Of a stretch of 64,000 nucleotides of DNA, positions 54,660-63,301 are shown in pieces. Below the pieces are notes generated by a model that saw nothing but the letters and a program-made list of their open reading frames with translations, did no database searches and was not told the DNA's origin. The position numbers were made by a program, and so were the translations under genes. This stretch comes from Acinetobacter sp. YWS30-1 (lineage in GTDB: Bacteria; Pseudomonadota; Gammaproteobacteria; Pseudomonadales; Moraxellaceae). The first letter of the stretch is position 1; every line of letters begins with the position of its first letter. The stretch is taken from the NCBI RefSeq assembly GCF_033558715.1, contig NZ_CP114606.1, positions 248,001-312,000 on the forward strand, in the 5' to 3' direction.

Positions 54660-56219
54660 TTATCTTCTCGACTTAAAGCTGATATCCACTTTACGTGGAC
54701 GGAAGCGCCAGCCCAGCAATAAGAGCAATACGGAGAAAATCAGCACTGGCCAGTCGCTGAGTTTCATATAGAGCGTTTCACCCTGCATGGCGGGGAGCTC
54801 ACCGCGGAGTATAGCTTCTTTATCCATAGGTGCACGTTTCACAATATGACCATTGTGGTCGATGAACGCGGTTACCCCGGTATTGGTGGCACGAATAAAC
54901 CAGCGACCATTTTCCTTGGCCCGCATTTGCACCATCTGTAAATGTTGCTGTGGACCGGCAGTGCCGGTAAACCAGGCATCATTAGATACGGTCACCAGAA
55001 AATCGCTTTGGCTTGCATTACGACGAGTCAGGTTTGGATAAGCCACTTCATAGCAAATTGCCGCACCTAGAGGATGGTTTTTCACATTTAATGGTTTCTG
55101 GATATCCGCACCACGCGAAAAACCACTTACCGAAGGGTCGTTTTGCAGAGCTGGAAGTACCCAACTGAGTGCGCCAGAGAGTGGAATATATTCTCCAAAA
55201 GGCACCAGACGCTGCTTCTTATAAAGTCCACTCGACTCATCACCAGTGGCCATGATGCTATTGTAATATTTTGGCGTGCCTGCTTCCTGTGACTCAGCCA
55301 GATCCCAGAACGGAATACCTGTGACCCAAGCTGTTCCAGATTTTTCTGCCTGAACTTTCATGGCATCCAAGAAAGGTTCGATATCAGTCTGGAACATCGG
55401 AATCGAAGATTCTGGCCAGACAATCAGGTCACGTCCCCATTCGGTCTTGCTCAGATTGGCATAGATCAGCAGGGTTTTTACCTGATATTCAGTTAACCAT
55501 TTCAGGTCCTGGGGGATATTGCCCTGAATCAGAGAAACAGTGAGCGGCTTTTGATTTTTTTCTTGCACGAAAGTCAGTTGTGCTGCGCCCCAAGCACCCA
55601 ATAACAAGAGTGCAGAAGGAACGATCCAGAAGACCCGTTTACTTAAAATTTCAACCAGCGCACAAGCTAGAACAATCACTACAAAGGACACCCCAAATAC
55701 ACCGAATAAAGGCGCATAGGCATCCAGATAGAGCTCAGTAAAAGCATAACCTGCAAAGAGCCATGGGAAACCGGTAAATACCCAGGTTTTGGCCCATTCA
55801 AAGATCACCCAAAGTGGGGCGAAGGTAAGGGGGGTTTCCGGGAAAAAGCGACGATAAATAAAAGTCTGAAGCGCAGTAAACAGTCCCATGACAATCGCCA
55901 TGATCAGGATCATGATTACGCTCAGGAAAGCACTGGTATCGCCATACACATGAATAGAGGTATAGAGCCAGAATGCACCCACAAACCACAATCCAATCCC
56001 ATAAGCCCAGCCAATCCCAAAGGCCTGTTTCGCACTACGACCACGGACGCAAGCATACAATAAAGCAGGAGACAGAATTGCCAGCCACCAGTAATGATAA
56101 GGTGCCAGTGCCAAGCTAAAAATAGCGCCGGCAAATAAGGCAATCAATACAGGATAAATTAAGGCTAGCTGCTTTTGCTGCTGGGCTGGATTTAATAGCT
56201 TATCGAAATATGCTCTCAT
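54660..56219 (-). CDS. lnt: Apolipoprotein N-acyltransferase
   Basis: A 519-residue Lnt. The N-terminal half has about six membrane segments; the C-terminal nitrilase domain carries the Glu in WPESSIPMF, Lys in LYKKQRLVPFGEY and Cys in GAAICYEVAYPN, the catalytic triad. It adds the third acyl chain to lipoproteins on the periplasmic face of the inner membrane. Its ATG overlaps the corC stop (ATGA), indicating translational coupling, the usual corC-lnt arrangement. Confidence 0.95.
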   Translation of the reverse strand: MRAYFDKLLNPAQQQKQLALIYPVLIALFAGAIFSLALAPYHYWWLAILSPALLYACVRGRSAKQAFGIGWAYGIGLWFVGAFWLYTSIHVYGDTSAFLSVIMILIMAIVMGLFTALQTFIYRRFFPETPLTFAPLWVIFEWAKTWVFTGFPWLFAGYAFTELYLDAYAPLFGVFGVSFVVIVLACALVEILSKRVFWIVPSALLLLGAWGAAQLTFVQEKNQKPLTVSLIQGNIPQDLKWLTEYQVKTLLIYANLSKTEWGRDLIVWPESSIPMFQTDIEPFLDAMKVQAEKSGTAWVTGIPFWDLAESQEAGTPKYYNSIMATGDESSGLYKKQRLVPFGEYIPLSGALSWVLPALQNDPSVSGFSRGADIQKPLNVKNHPLGAAICYEVAYPNLTRRNASQSDFLVTVSNDAWFTGTAGPQQHLQMVQMRAKENGRWFIRATNTGVTAFIDHNGHIVKRAPMDKEAILRGELPAMQGETLYMKLSDWPVLIFSVLLLLLGWRFRPRKVDISFKSRR

Positions 56220-57055
56220 TGGCGCACAGCTCGAATTAAACGAATAGAACGTGAATCTGCCTCAAGAATGGTAAATTGCCAGTTTTCCAGTTCAATCGTC
56301 TGACCTTCCAAATCATTTACTAGACCGATTTCTTGTAATAACAAACCGCCCATGGTTTCAACTTCATCATCGGAGAAATTGGCATCTAGCATATTGTTAA
56401 AATGCTCGATTGGTGTCAGCGCTTGTACTACCCAGGTATTGGCTGTCTTCGGGTCTTGATCCGGAACAATATATTGTGCTTCTTCATCCGCGATATCATG
56501 TTCGTCTTCAATTTCACCCACAATTTCTTCGAGAATATCTTCTAATGTCACCAGGCCTGAAGTTGTACCGTACTCATCAATCACTACCGCAATATGAGTC
56601 TGGGTATTTTTCAGCATACGTAGAACCTGATCCGAACGTGCACTTTCCGGCACAAACAGCGGCTGACGCATCAAGGCACGAATATCGACTTTGGAAGAAG
56701 GCTCGGTCAGGAAAGGAAGCAGATCTTTGGCCAGCAAAATACCAACCACATTATCCGGTTGATCCGATGAGAACACAGGGAATCGCGAATGCGCAGATTC
56801 AACTAAAACATGCAGAATTTCGAGAAGTTGGTCATCTTCCTGCAAGCTAATCATGGACGTTCTTGGCGTCATGACTTCACGAATTTTGGTAGCCGGCAGA
56901 TCCAATACGCCTTCCAGCATTGCAACAGTATCGGGTTCTAAAAATCGACGTGAATCTTGTACTAATTTTAGCAGTTCGTCGCGAGTTTCGGGTGCAGTTC
57001 CCAGCCATTTACGTAAGCCGCGCATACCCCACGACGGGCCTGATTCCTCGTGCAT
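56216..57055 (-). CDS. corC: CorC/HlyC-family CBS-domain transporter-associated protein
   Basis: A 279-residue protein: an N-terminal segment LLKLVQDSRRFLEPDTVAML, two CBS domains (IREVMTPRTSMISL and later VVIDEYGTTSGLVTLEDIL), then a CorC_HlyC domain near the end (TPIEHFNNMLDANFSDDEVETMGGLLL, quoted in part). It modulates Mg/Co efflux through CorA-type systems. AGGA precedes the ATG. It forms an overlapping pair with lnt. Confidence 0.9.
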   Translation of the reverse strand: MHEESGPSWGMRGLRKWLGTAPETRDELLKLVQDSRRFLEPDTVAMLEGVLDLPATKIREVMTPRTSMISLQEDDQLLEILHVLVESAHSRFPVFSSDQPDNVVGILLAKDLLPFLTEPSSKVDIRALMRQPLFVPESARSDQVLRMLKNTQTHIAVVIDEYGTTSGLVTLEDILEEIVGEIEDEHDIADEEAQYIVPDQDPKTANTWVVQALTPIEHFNNMLDANFSDDEVETMGGLLLQEIGLVNDLEGQTIELENWQFTILEADSRSIRLIRAVRQ

Positions 57056-57215
57056 GATCTTTCCTAAAGACTCTTAATATCTAAAAAAACGTGATTTTAT
57101 CATACCGCAGAAAATACGCTTGTCTATTGTAATTATGCTGCGCAGACTTGATCGCGCGGGTCAGTATGGTTTTGTGAATTGGTTCAAAGCGCGGGCTGCA
57201 ATGCGATAGCCGCTT

Positions 57216-57226
57216 TATGCTAAAAT
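57216..57226 (+). promoter_or_regulatory. Candidate extended -10 promoter of tusA
   Basis: TATGCTAAAAT contains a TGn extension and TAAAAT about 31 bases before the ATG. No good -35. Confidence 0.4.
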
Positions 57227-57256
57227 AAGGCTGATCTTGAATTCCTGAGTCTGTCG

Positions 57257-57517
57257 ATGTCTGAAGCCGAAATTACGCCAAGCCTGCAATTGAATACCCG
57301 TGGATTACGCTGCCCTGAGCCAGTGATGATGTTGCATCAAGCCATCCGTAAGTCTAAAGCTGGTGATGTAGTTGAAGTTTTTGCTACGGATAATTCAACT
57401 TCTTGGGATATTCCAAAATTCTGTATGCACCTTGGCCATGAACTGCTGCTTCAAGAAGAACGTCTGGATGAAAATGGCAATAAAGAGTTCCATTATCTGG
57501 TGAAAAAAGGCGGTTAA
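57257..57517 (+). CDS. tusA: Sulfur carrier protein TusA
   Basis: An 86-residue TusA. The RGLRCPEPVMMLHQAI stretch holds the conserved CPEP cysteine that carries the persulfide; FATDNSTSWDIPKFC is the second family signature. It relays sulfur toward tRNA 2-thiouridine formation and other sulfur pathways. Divergent from corC. Start ATG at 57257; no binding site problem. Confidence 0.92.
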   Translation: MSEAEITPSLQLNTRGLRCPEPVMMLHQAIRKSKAGDVVEVFATDNSTSWDIPKFCMHLGHELLLQEERLDENGNKEFHYLVKKGG

Positions 57518-57762
57518 GAGATTTTTTGGGTAGATGAGTGATTCATTTGCCCATATTTTTGAAAGATTAAAATGAAAAGAAAGCTATTTTTTTTTGAATA
57601 CTTGATCTGCTTGAAGTTCCTGACTTTCAGAAAATAAAAATTTGATATTCAAGCCTCTTCCAGAATTACAGTGATGAATCGGAACCATGGCCAGACCAAT
57701 GAATCTAGGCTGAATATAAATAATTCACTATAATGCCGCAAAAATATTTATAACAATTAAAA

Positions 57763-60084
57763 ATGATAAAAAATCATATCGCTCAAGTATTAGAGCAATT
57801 GGGTCTTAGCGCACAGAAGCGTGCTTTGCTTGTTCAGTTTTCCCATCAAAAACTTAATTCTGAAGTTTTTCTGCAACGTATTGATGGCCAACATGTCCTG
57901 AATCAGGGACTAAAAATTGAGCTGATTTGTGTGTCGACTAATGCCTTGATTCCCCTTAAAGAATTTATTGGAATTCAAGTAGCGATAGATCAGGTCACGG
58001 ATCAAGGACAGTTATTTCGCAGTTCCGGAATTATTACTGCAGCAACTCAGGGACAGAGTGATGGTGCATTAGTGCTTTATAAACTCACCCTGGAAGATGC
58101 AACGTCGCTATGGCATAAACGCCGTAATAGTCGTGTGTTCATGGACAAGAGTGTCCGAGAGATTACTGAAATCTTATTCAAAGAATGGCAGGGTAAGAGT
58201 CCATTATTTTCGGCTGCACTTAAGCTGGATTTATCCGGTTTGCAGCAAACTTATGATGTACGTCCTTTTACTATGCAGTTGAATGAAAGCGACTATGACT
58301 TTTTAACCCGTTTATGGCGTAGTGAAGGGATTAACTGGCTGATTGATGAGTCTGAGCTTATAGTTGTGCATTCATCTGCACCGATTGCAGCACAAAAGCT
58401 TAGATTAATTGATGACAATAGCCACTACCAAGCTTTAAGCCGCAGGGCGATCCGTTTCCATCGTTCCAGTGCGACTGAACAAGAAGATAGCATGACCAGT
58501 TTTATTGCAGAACGACAGTTGCAGCCGACCGCTGTACATATCCAGCGCTGGCATGCCGGTCGCTTGAATCAGGAAGAAGGCATAGGTTCAGTACAAAGCA
58601 AGCACCAGCAGAGTCAGGTTCAGGATAATGCCAGCCTGGCATTGGAACAAGGCTGGAACATCAGTCCGGCATGGATCACTGATCTCAGGCATGCAGATCA
58701 GGCAACTCTAGCCTCGGATGCACAAATCGAGAAAATAAACCAAAATTTGCAGCATTTCTATGATGCACAGGCCAAACAATTTTTAGCAACATCCACGGTA
58801 CGTGATGCCCAAGTGGGTTACTGGTTTCGGCTGGATCAGCATCCTGAAATTGACCAGCATCCAGCAGTAGATAAAGAATTTTTAATCATCTCTAGGAAAT
58901 TTTATAACCAAAATAATTTGCCTAAAGACTTAAATGAGCAGGTTCATGCTTTAATTCAGCAAAGCTGTTGGCAGATGACAGAATCCAAGGACGCAGGTGA
59001 GCGTCAGGCCAACCAGCTAGTCTTGCAACGTCGCCATATTCACTTGGTTCCTGAGTATCAACCTTTATTGCAGCGGCCACAGGCCTATCCGCAATGCGCC
59101 AAGGTAGTCGGGCCAGAAGATGAAGAAATTTATGTGGATGAATGGGGGCGGATCAAAATCCGTTTTCTGTTCACTCGTCCGGATGACCATGCTCACGATG
59201 GTGGCGCAGGCAGCAATGACAGTGATACAGATTCAGCCTGGGTAGATGTTCTGACCCCGTGGGCAGGTATAGGTTATGGGGTCCGTTTCTTGCCACGCAT
59301 TGGTGAAATTGTGGTCGTCGACTTTTTTGATGGCAATATTGATCGGCCTTTTGTGGTAGGTCGGATTCATGAAGGCCAACGTTCTCCGACGAAGTTTGAT
59401 CAAAAAGGACAACTACCAGATACCAAAAAACTCAGTGGTATTCGCTCGCAAGAAGTACAGGGGCAAGGCTTTAACCAGTTACGTTTTGATGATACGACTG
59501 GCCAGATCAGTATACAGTTACATAGTAGTCAAGCTGCCAGTCAGCTCAATCTGGGTAACTTAAGTTATTCAAAAGAACAGGCTGAAAATGAAGGACGGGG
59601 TGAAGGCTTTGAACTTAGAACTGACCAATGGGGTGCAGTCCGTGCAGGTAAAGGGTTATTGATTTCGGCTCATAAACAGCAAGCCGCAGACGGTTCACAT
59701 ATGGATGCTGAACCAGCGAAAAGCCAGCTTGAATCAGGCTTGCAGATGAGCCAGGCGCTAAGTGATGTTGCTAAAAACCAGCAAACTGATCTGCTTGAAA
59801 TCTTTGAAAATTTAAAAAGCTTTATTGAGAAAATTGAACAGCAAGATCAAGACAAGGCAACTGCCTTTAAACAGGCAATTATGATTCTGACAGCACCAAA
59901 ATCCATTGCGCTGAGTACCCAGCAGGATATTCATTTGTCTGCGGAGGGTCAAATTAGCCACCAGTCAGCGGACAGTATTAATTTAAGTTCGCAGAAAAAT
60001 ATTATTGGGCATGCCTCTTCTAAAGTCAGTCTGTTTGCAGCCCAACAAGGCTTAAGAGCTTATGCCGCAAAAGGCAAAGTTTAA
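57763..60084 (+). CDS. Type VI secretion spike protein VgrG, ended by an early in-frame stop
   Basis: A 773-residue VgrG fragment. The N-terminal half is the gp27-like module (LTLEDATSLWHKRRNSRVF; NESDYDFLTRLWRSEGINW). The gp5-like OB module is near 445-540 (VDEWGRIKIRFLF, VLTPWAGIGYGVRFLPRIGE, RPFVVGRIHEG). The DUF2345 region follows. TAA at 60082 stops the frame right after AAKGKV, where family members continue with an acidic residue (E.LQAQ). Removing that codon, the same frame continues to 60552. VgrG forms the tip of the type VI spike; this truncation removes the distal end that carries cargo. Confidence 0.9.
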   Translation: MIKNHIAQVLEQLGLSAQKRALLVQFSHQKLNSEVFLQRIDGQHVLNQGLKIELICVSTNALIPLKEFIGIQVAIDQVTDQGQLFRSSGIITAATQGQSDGALVLYKLTLEDATSLWHKRRNSRVFMDKSVREITEILFKEWQGKSPLFSAALKLDLSGLQQTYDVRPFTMQLNESDYDFLTRLWRSEGINWLIDESELIVVHSSAPIAAQKLRLIDDNSHYQALSRRAIRFHRSSATEQEDSMTSFIAERQLQPTAVHIQRWHAGRLNQEEGIGSVQSKHQQSQVQDNASLALEQGWNISPAWITDLRHADQATLASDAQIEKINQNLQHFYDAQAKQFLATSTVRDAQVGYWFRLDQHPEIDQHPAVDKEFLIISRKFYNQNNLPKDLNEQVHALIQQSCWQMTESKDAGERQANQLVLQRRHIHLVPEYQPLLQRPQAYPQCAKVVGPEDEEIYVDEWGRIKIRFLFTRPDDHAHDGGAGSNDSDTDSAWVDVLTPWAGIGYGVRFLPRIGEIVVVDFFDGNIDRPFVVGRIHEGQRSPTKFDQKGQLPDTKKLSGIRSQEVQGQGFNQLRFDDTTGQISIQLHSSQAASQLNLGNLSYSKEQAENEGRGEGFELRTDQWGAVRAGKGLLISAHKQQAADGSHMDAEPAKSQLESGLQMSQALSDVAKNQQTDLLEIFENLKSFIEKIEQQDQDKATAFKQAIMILTAPKSIALSTQQDIHLSAEGQISHQSADSINLSSQKNIIGHASSKVSLFAAQQGLRAYAAKGKV

Positions 60085-60552
60085 CTACAGGCGCAAAATG
60101 ATGGGATGGATATTATTGCACGCAAAGGTATCAAAACTATCTCCACTGAAGATCAGATCGAAATTACAGCAGCGAAGGAAATTGTTTTAACTGCGGGCGG
60201 TTCTCAAGTTGAGATCAGTAGTGCCGGAATTTTGCCGATGACGGGTGGTCAGTTTGAGATGAAGGCAGGGCAGCATCAATTTTTATCAGGGGAAAAGACA
60301 ATACATGATATTCCCTATCTTCCTGCCTCATATAATAGTTCCTATATTTTAGAGTTCGATGTGCGACATAAAATAGACAATAAATTATTAGAAAGCTCTC
60401 CAAATTTTAGTCTTATTGATTCTAAGGGGAATGTACGAACAGGAGAGGTTCCCAAAGATGGAATTATTAGAATTACCTCAAAAAATAAGGAAGAAAAATA
60501 TACGGTTATGGTGCATAAATATGATGCAGAGATATCGGAGTTAGAAGAATGA
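60085..60552 (+). pseudogene. Detached C-terminal part of VgrG
   Basis: Continues the vgrG frame after the stop: LQAQNDGMDIIARKGIKTIS and EIVLTAGGSQVEIS are the typical end of VgrG's DUF2345 needle, then a tail of about 80 residues (FSLIDSKGNVRTGEVPKDG) with a beta-sandwich, transthyretin-like look. An ATG at 60106 could allow separate initiation of a 148-residue product, but its binding site is weak. The last bases overlap the next gene's ATG (ATGA). Confidence 0.75.
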
Positions 60553-61667
60553 CTTATACGGCTCGTTTAAAAGTATCCTGTGATAATAAAGACCTTTTAT
60601 CAAAATTAAGCTATACCTTACTAAATACGACAACTCAAAAAAGTTATGGAGGAAAAATTGATCCGAATGGTTGTACCAAAATCTATAGTTGCAATAAATT
60701 AGATTTAATCTTTGTAGAGTTAATTTTAAATAATTCAAAAATTGCCAGAGTGCGTGTTCCCGCACTAGAAAATGGCGAATTTAATAAATCGATATATAAA
60801 TTAAAATCAACTACAGGTACAACAAAACAAGCAGAATTAAATAAAGTACCTGTTAAAGTTAAAAATGAATTAGAAATAGCACTTGAAGCCTTACATGGTA
60901 CAGCACTTTACTTTAGTAATAACTTTTTAGATCATGATAGCTCCTTAAGAATTGCTTATATGAAAGCAATTAAAAAAATGAGTCATGATTACTTAAAGGA
61001 TGTTGAAAATGGAAGAATGACTGTAAAAGATGCTTCGAAAGAGGCTCATACATTAAGAAATGATATCTTAGAACAGACCAGGAAAAAGAATTCTCCAATC
61101 GCGTTAGCAGTATCACAAAAAGAAAAAATAGCGGCTAAAAGCTTAGATCAATTCTTAGAATATTATGCATTGAAATTAAAAGATCCTGATAAATGGAAAA
61201 GACTGAAAGATCAGTCAAGACAAACCTTAGATCATTATGTAAAAGCATCAACAGGTACAAGAAATTCATATTTTCAGGCGCTTTCAACAGCAGATAAAAA
61301 TAAAGTTTTTTATAGTGTAGTTAAAGGATCAGGGGCATCCCATGGAACTTTTGATAAAGCAGCAAAGTATATGAAACCACTAGGCAGAGTAATTGTCGTT
61401 ATTTCAATTTCCTATGCTTGGTATGAGATTTTTTCAGCTGAGAATAAAGAAAAGGAATTTTATAAAGAAGCCGCAACCATAGGCTCAGGAGTGGCAGCTG
61501 GCGCTGTGGGTGGTGCTATTGCAGGAGGAATTTGTGGCCCCGGGTCTCCCATATGTTCAACAGTAGGTGTAATAATTGGCGGTCTAGCGGGAGGGTATGG
61601 AGCATATAAATTAGTTGAAGCTTATGATGAAGAGTTGGAAGCTTTTACAGAATGGACTTTATTTTAA
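60549..61667 (+). CDS. Putative type VI secretion effector with glycine zipper
   Basis: A 372-residue protein starting in ATGA overlap with the end of the vgrG frame. Residues 1-90 look like a beta-sandwich adaptor (RLKVSCDNKDLLSKLSYTLL, GGKIDPNGCTKI). Residues 105-270 are helical and Lys-rich. A hydrophobic segment (IVVISISYAWYEIF, near 282-296) precedes a glycine zipper GAVGGAIAGG..GGLAGGYGAYK near 312-352. The layout fits a membrane-inserting or pore-forming toxin delivered by VgrG. AT-rich, unlike vgrG's front half. I do not recognise a named effector family. Confidence 0.65.
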   Translation: MTYTARLKVSCDNKDLLSKLSYTLLNTTTQKSYGGKIDPNGCTKIYSCNKLDLIFVELILNNSKIARVRVPALENGEFNKSIYKLKSTTGTTKQAELNKVPVKVKNELEIALEALHGTALYFSNNFLDHDSSLRIAYMKAIKKMSHDYLKDVENGRMTVKDASKEAHTLRNDILEQTRKKNSPIALAVSQKEKIAAKSLDQFLEYYALKLKDPDKWKRLKDQSRQTLDHYVKASTGTRNSYFQALSTADKNKVFYSVVKGSGASHGTFDKAAKYMKPLGRVIVVISISYAWYEIFSAENKEKEFYKEAATIGSGVAAGAVGGAIAGGICGPGSPICSTVGVIIGGLAGGYGAYKLVEAYDEELEAFTEWTLF

Positions 61668-61685
61668 TTCCAGTAGGTAGCCTGT

Positions 61686-62114
61686 ATGTTTAAGTTTTTA
61701 AAAAGGTTAGTAAGAAAAGAAGCTAATAAAAATTTAGATACGAGTAATTATAAAACTAAAATTAAAAATTTTAGCTTAGAGCATGATCAGATTGTGGGCG
61801 TAAATATAGATGATGTAATAATAAAAATACCTTATATAGACATAGTAAGGATATCTATTATGGTTTATGGGGAAGATTTACTCCCTCAACCAATCTGGAC
61901 TGTGCAAACAATAAAAGACATTATTGATATACCGAATGAATTAAATAATACTGATAAATTATTTTTTGAGGTTCTTAATAAAAAATTAGATGGTTACAAC
62001 TCAATTCAAACCCAAGAAGAAATATTAAAAGCTATGAATTGTACCCATAACAGCCTATTCCATATTTGGCAGCGCCATGATGCAGATAAAATATTTAAAT
62101 CTATTAAATACTAA
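61686..62114 (+). CDS. Putative immunity protein
   Basis: A 142-residue soluble-looking protein of AT-rich codons, 18 bases after the effector candidate, with AGGTAG before the ATG. Sequence features: a basic start (MFKFLKRLVRKEANKN), then acidic/hydrophobic alternation (KIPYIDIVRISIMVYGEDLL). No membrane segment or signal is evident, which is uncommon for immunity to a membrane toxin. No family recognised; the role is inferred from position alone. Confidence 0.45.
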   Translation: MFKFLKRLVRKEANKNLDTSNYKTKIKNFSLEHDQIVGVNIDDVIIKIPYIDIVRISIMVYGEDLLPQPIWTVQTIKDIIDIPNELNNTDKLFFEVLNKKLDGYNSIQTQEEILKAMNCTHNSLFHIWQRHDADKIFKSIKY

Positions 62115-62168
62115 TTTTTTCTTGTACAAAAAAATTAAATGATGCGTATTTCATAATCTTATAAATAC

Positions 62169-62192
62169 GCAGATTCAAATCCCAAGTGCAAC
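62169..62192 (+). repeat. Left terminal inverted repeat of the IS
   Basis: Inverse of the right end, matching 19 of 24 positions, with a perfect ten-base inner part CAAGTGCAAC. Confidence 0.8.
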
Positions 62193-62271
62193 ACATTTGT
62201 AGTTAGTTGAAAAAGTTAGGTGTATTCATAGAATCATTAGACTTTTTCAACTCGCAATTGGAAAGCACACA

Positions 62272-63234
62272 ATGAAGAAATACACCCAACTTTCTCAAGA
62301 TGAAAGATACGAAATTTATGCTACTTTGAAAAGTAAAAGTTCAATCGCTACCCTTGCTCGGGAATTAGGACGTTCACGATCAACCATCTACCGTGAATTA
62401 AAAAGAAATACTGGGCAACGTGGATATAGAGCTCAACAGGCAGCTAAATTTGCAAGTCAAAGACGGTACCGTCCTTCATCATCAATGACAGCATTTGCCT
62501 TCGCTTATATTGATTATTTGATTGGTTTGGACTGGTCACCCGAACAAATTTCAGGTGCTTTAACACAACGCGGTTGGCTGGATGTACCTTCACATGAGTG
62601 GATTTACCAGTACATTTATCAAGATAAATCAAAAGGCGGTAAACTTCATCTACATTTAAGGCATCAGAAGAAATATCGAAAACGCGGTTACAAAAACACG
62701 GATCGTAGGGGTCAAATCATTGATAAAACAAGTATTCACTGCCGAGACCAGGTCATTGATCAACGACAACGTTTAGGAGATTTCGAAGGTGACACGGTGA
62801 TTGGTAAACATCATAAAGGTGCTTTATTGACTCTCGTTGATCGAAAGAGCCTGTATGTACATATTGTTCATTTAGGGCCAACAAGAGCATCCTCTCCAAC
62901 GATTACTTGTGCATTAGATCGTTTACAAATGAGCCATGCTTATAGTGTGACATTTGATAATGGCAAAGAATTTTCCGAACACAAAAGAATTACTGATGCT
63001 GGCATAGAGACGTATTTTGCTGATCCTTACAAGTCTATTCAGCGAGCTAGAAATGAAAATACGAATGGTTTAATCCGTCAATATCTGCCAAAATCATCAT
63101 CGTTTGATGGCGTGTCAAACGAACAAATAGAGCAGATAGAGTTTGCACTCAACCATCGTCCTAGAAAAACACTAGGTTGGTATACACCGAGTGAAGTTAT
63201 GGCTGGTTTTTATACTGTTGCACTTGCCGCTTGA
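62272..63234 (+). CDS. IS30-family transposase
   Basis: A 320-residue IS30 transposase. The N-terminal helix-turn-helix is IATLARELGRSRSTIYRELKRN. The DDE catalytic domain shows Asp in GDFEGDTVIGKHHKG, Asp in VTFDNGKEFSEH, and Glu in NENTNGLIRQYLPK. The family hallmark SPEQISGAL is present. ATG follows AATTGGAAAGCACACA. Its stop codon lies inside the right inverted repeat, so the gene fills the element. It appears intact and could be active. Confidence 0.95.
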   Translation: MKKYTQLSQDERYEIYATLKSKSSIATLARELGRSRSTIYRELKRNTGQRGYRAQQAAKFASQRRYRPSSSMTAFAFAYIDYLIGLDWSPEQISGALTQRGWLDVPSHEWIYQYIYQDKSKGGKLHLHLRHQKKYRKRGYKNTDRRGQIIDKTSIHCRDQVIDQRQRLGDFEGDTVIGKHHKGALLTLVDRKSLYVHIVHLGPTRASSPTITCALDRLQMSHAYSVTFDNGKEFSEHKRITDAGIETYFADPYKSIQRARNENTNGLIRQYLPKSSSFDGVSNEQIEQIEFALNHRPRKTLGWYTPSEVMAGFYTVALAA

Positions 63235-63240
63235 ATCCGC
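63217..63240 (+). repeat. Right terminal inverted repeat of the IS
   Basis: GTTGCACTTG then CCGCTTGAATCCGC; overlaps the transposase stop codon. Confidence 0.8.
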
Positions 63241-63245
63241 CATAT

Positions 63246-63283
63246 AAAAAAGCCTCTAAAATAATTAATTATTTTAGAGGCTT
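63246..63283. terminator. Bidirectional terminator before the etf gene
   Basis: A perfect 34-base palindrome (arms AAGCCTCTAAAATAATT and AATTATTTTAGAGGCTT) with T-run on the minus strand. Confidence 0.85.
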
Positions 63284-63301
63284 ATGCAAGCTAATTAAGC
63301 A

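Larger units (their letters stand above)
62169..63240 (+). mobile_element. IS30-family insertion sequence
   Basis: About 1072 bases bounded by imperfect 24-bp terminal inverted repeats and carrying one transposase gene. No convincing target duplication could be identified. It is inserted 54 bases after the immunity-like gene and next to the convergent etf terminator. Confidence 0.85.

Noticed and set aside
56410..56850. 146-codon + frame
   Set aside because: Antisense to corC, whose CBS domains are clear.
57518..57762. A type VI structural gene cluster upstream of vgrG
   Set aside because: Only tusA lies upstream; no tss genes are visible in the window, so this is an orphan vgrG module.
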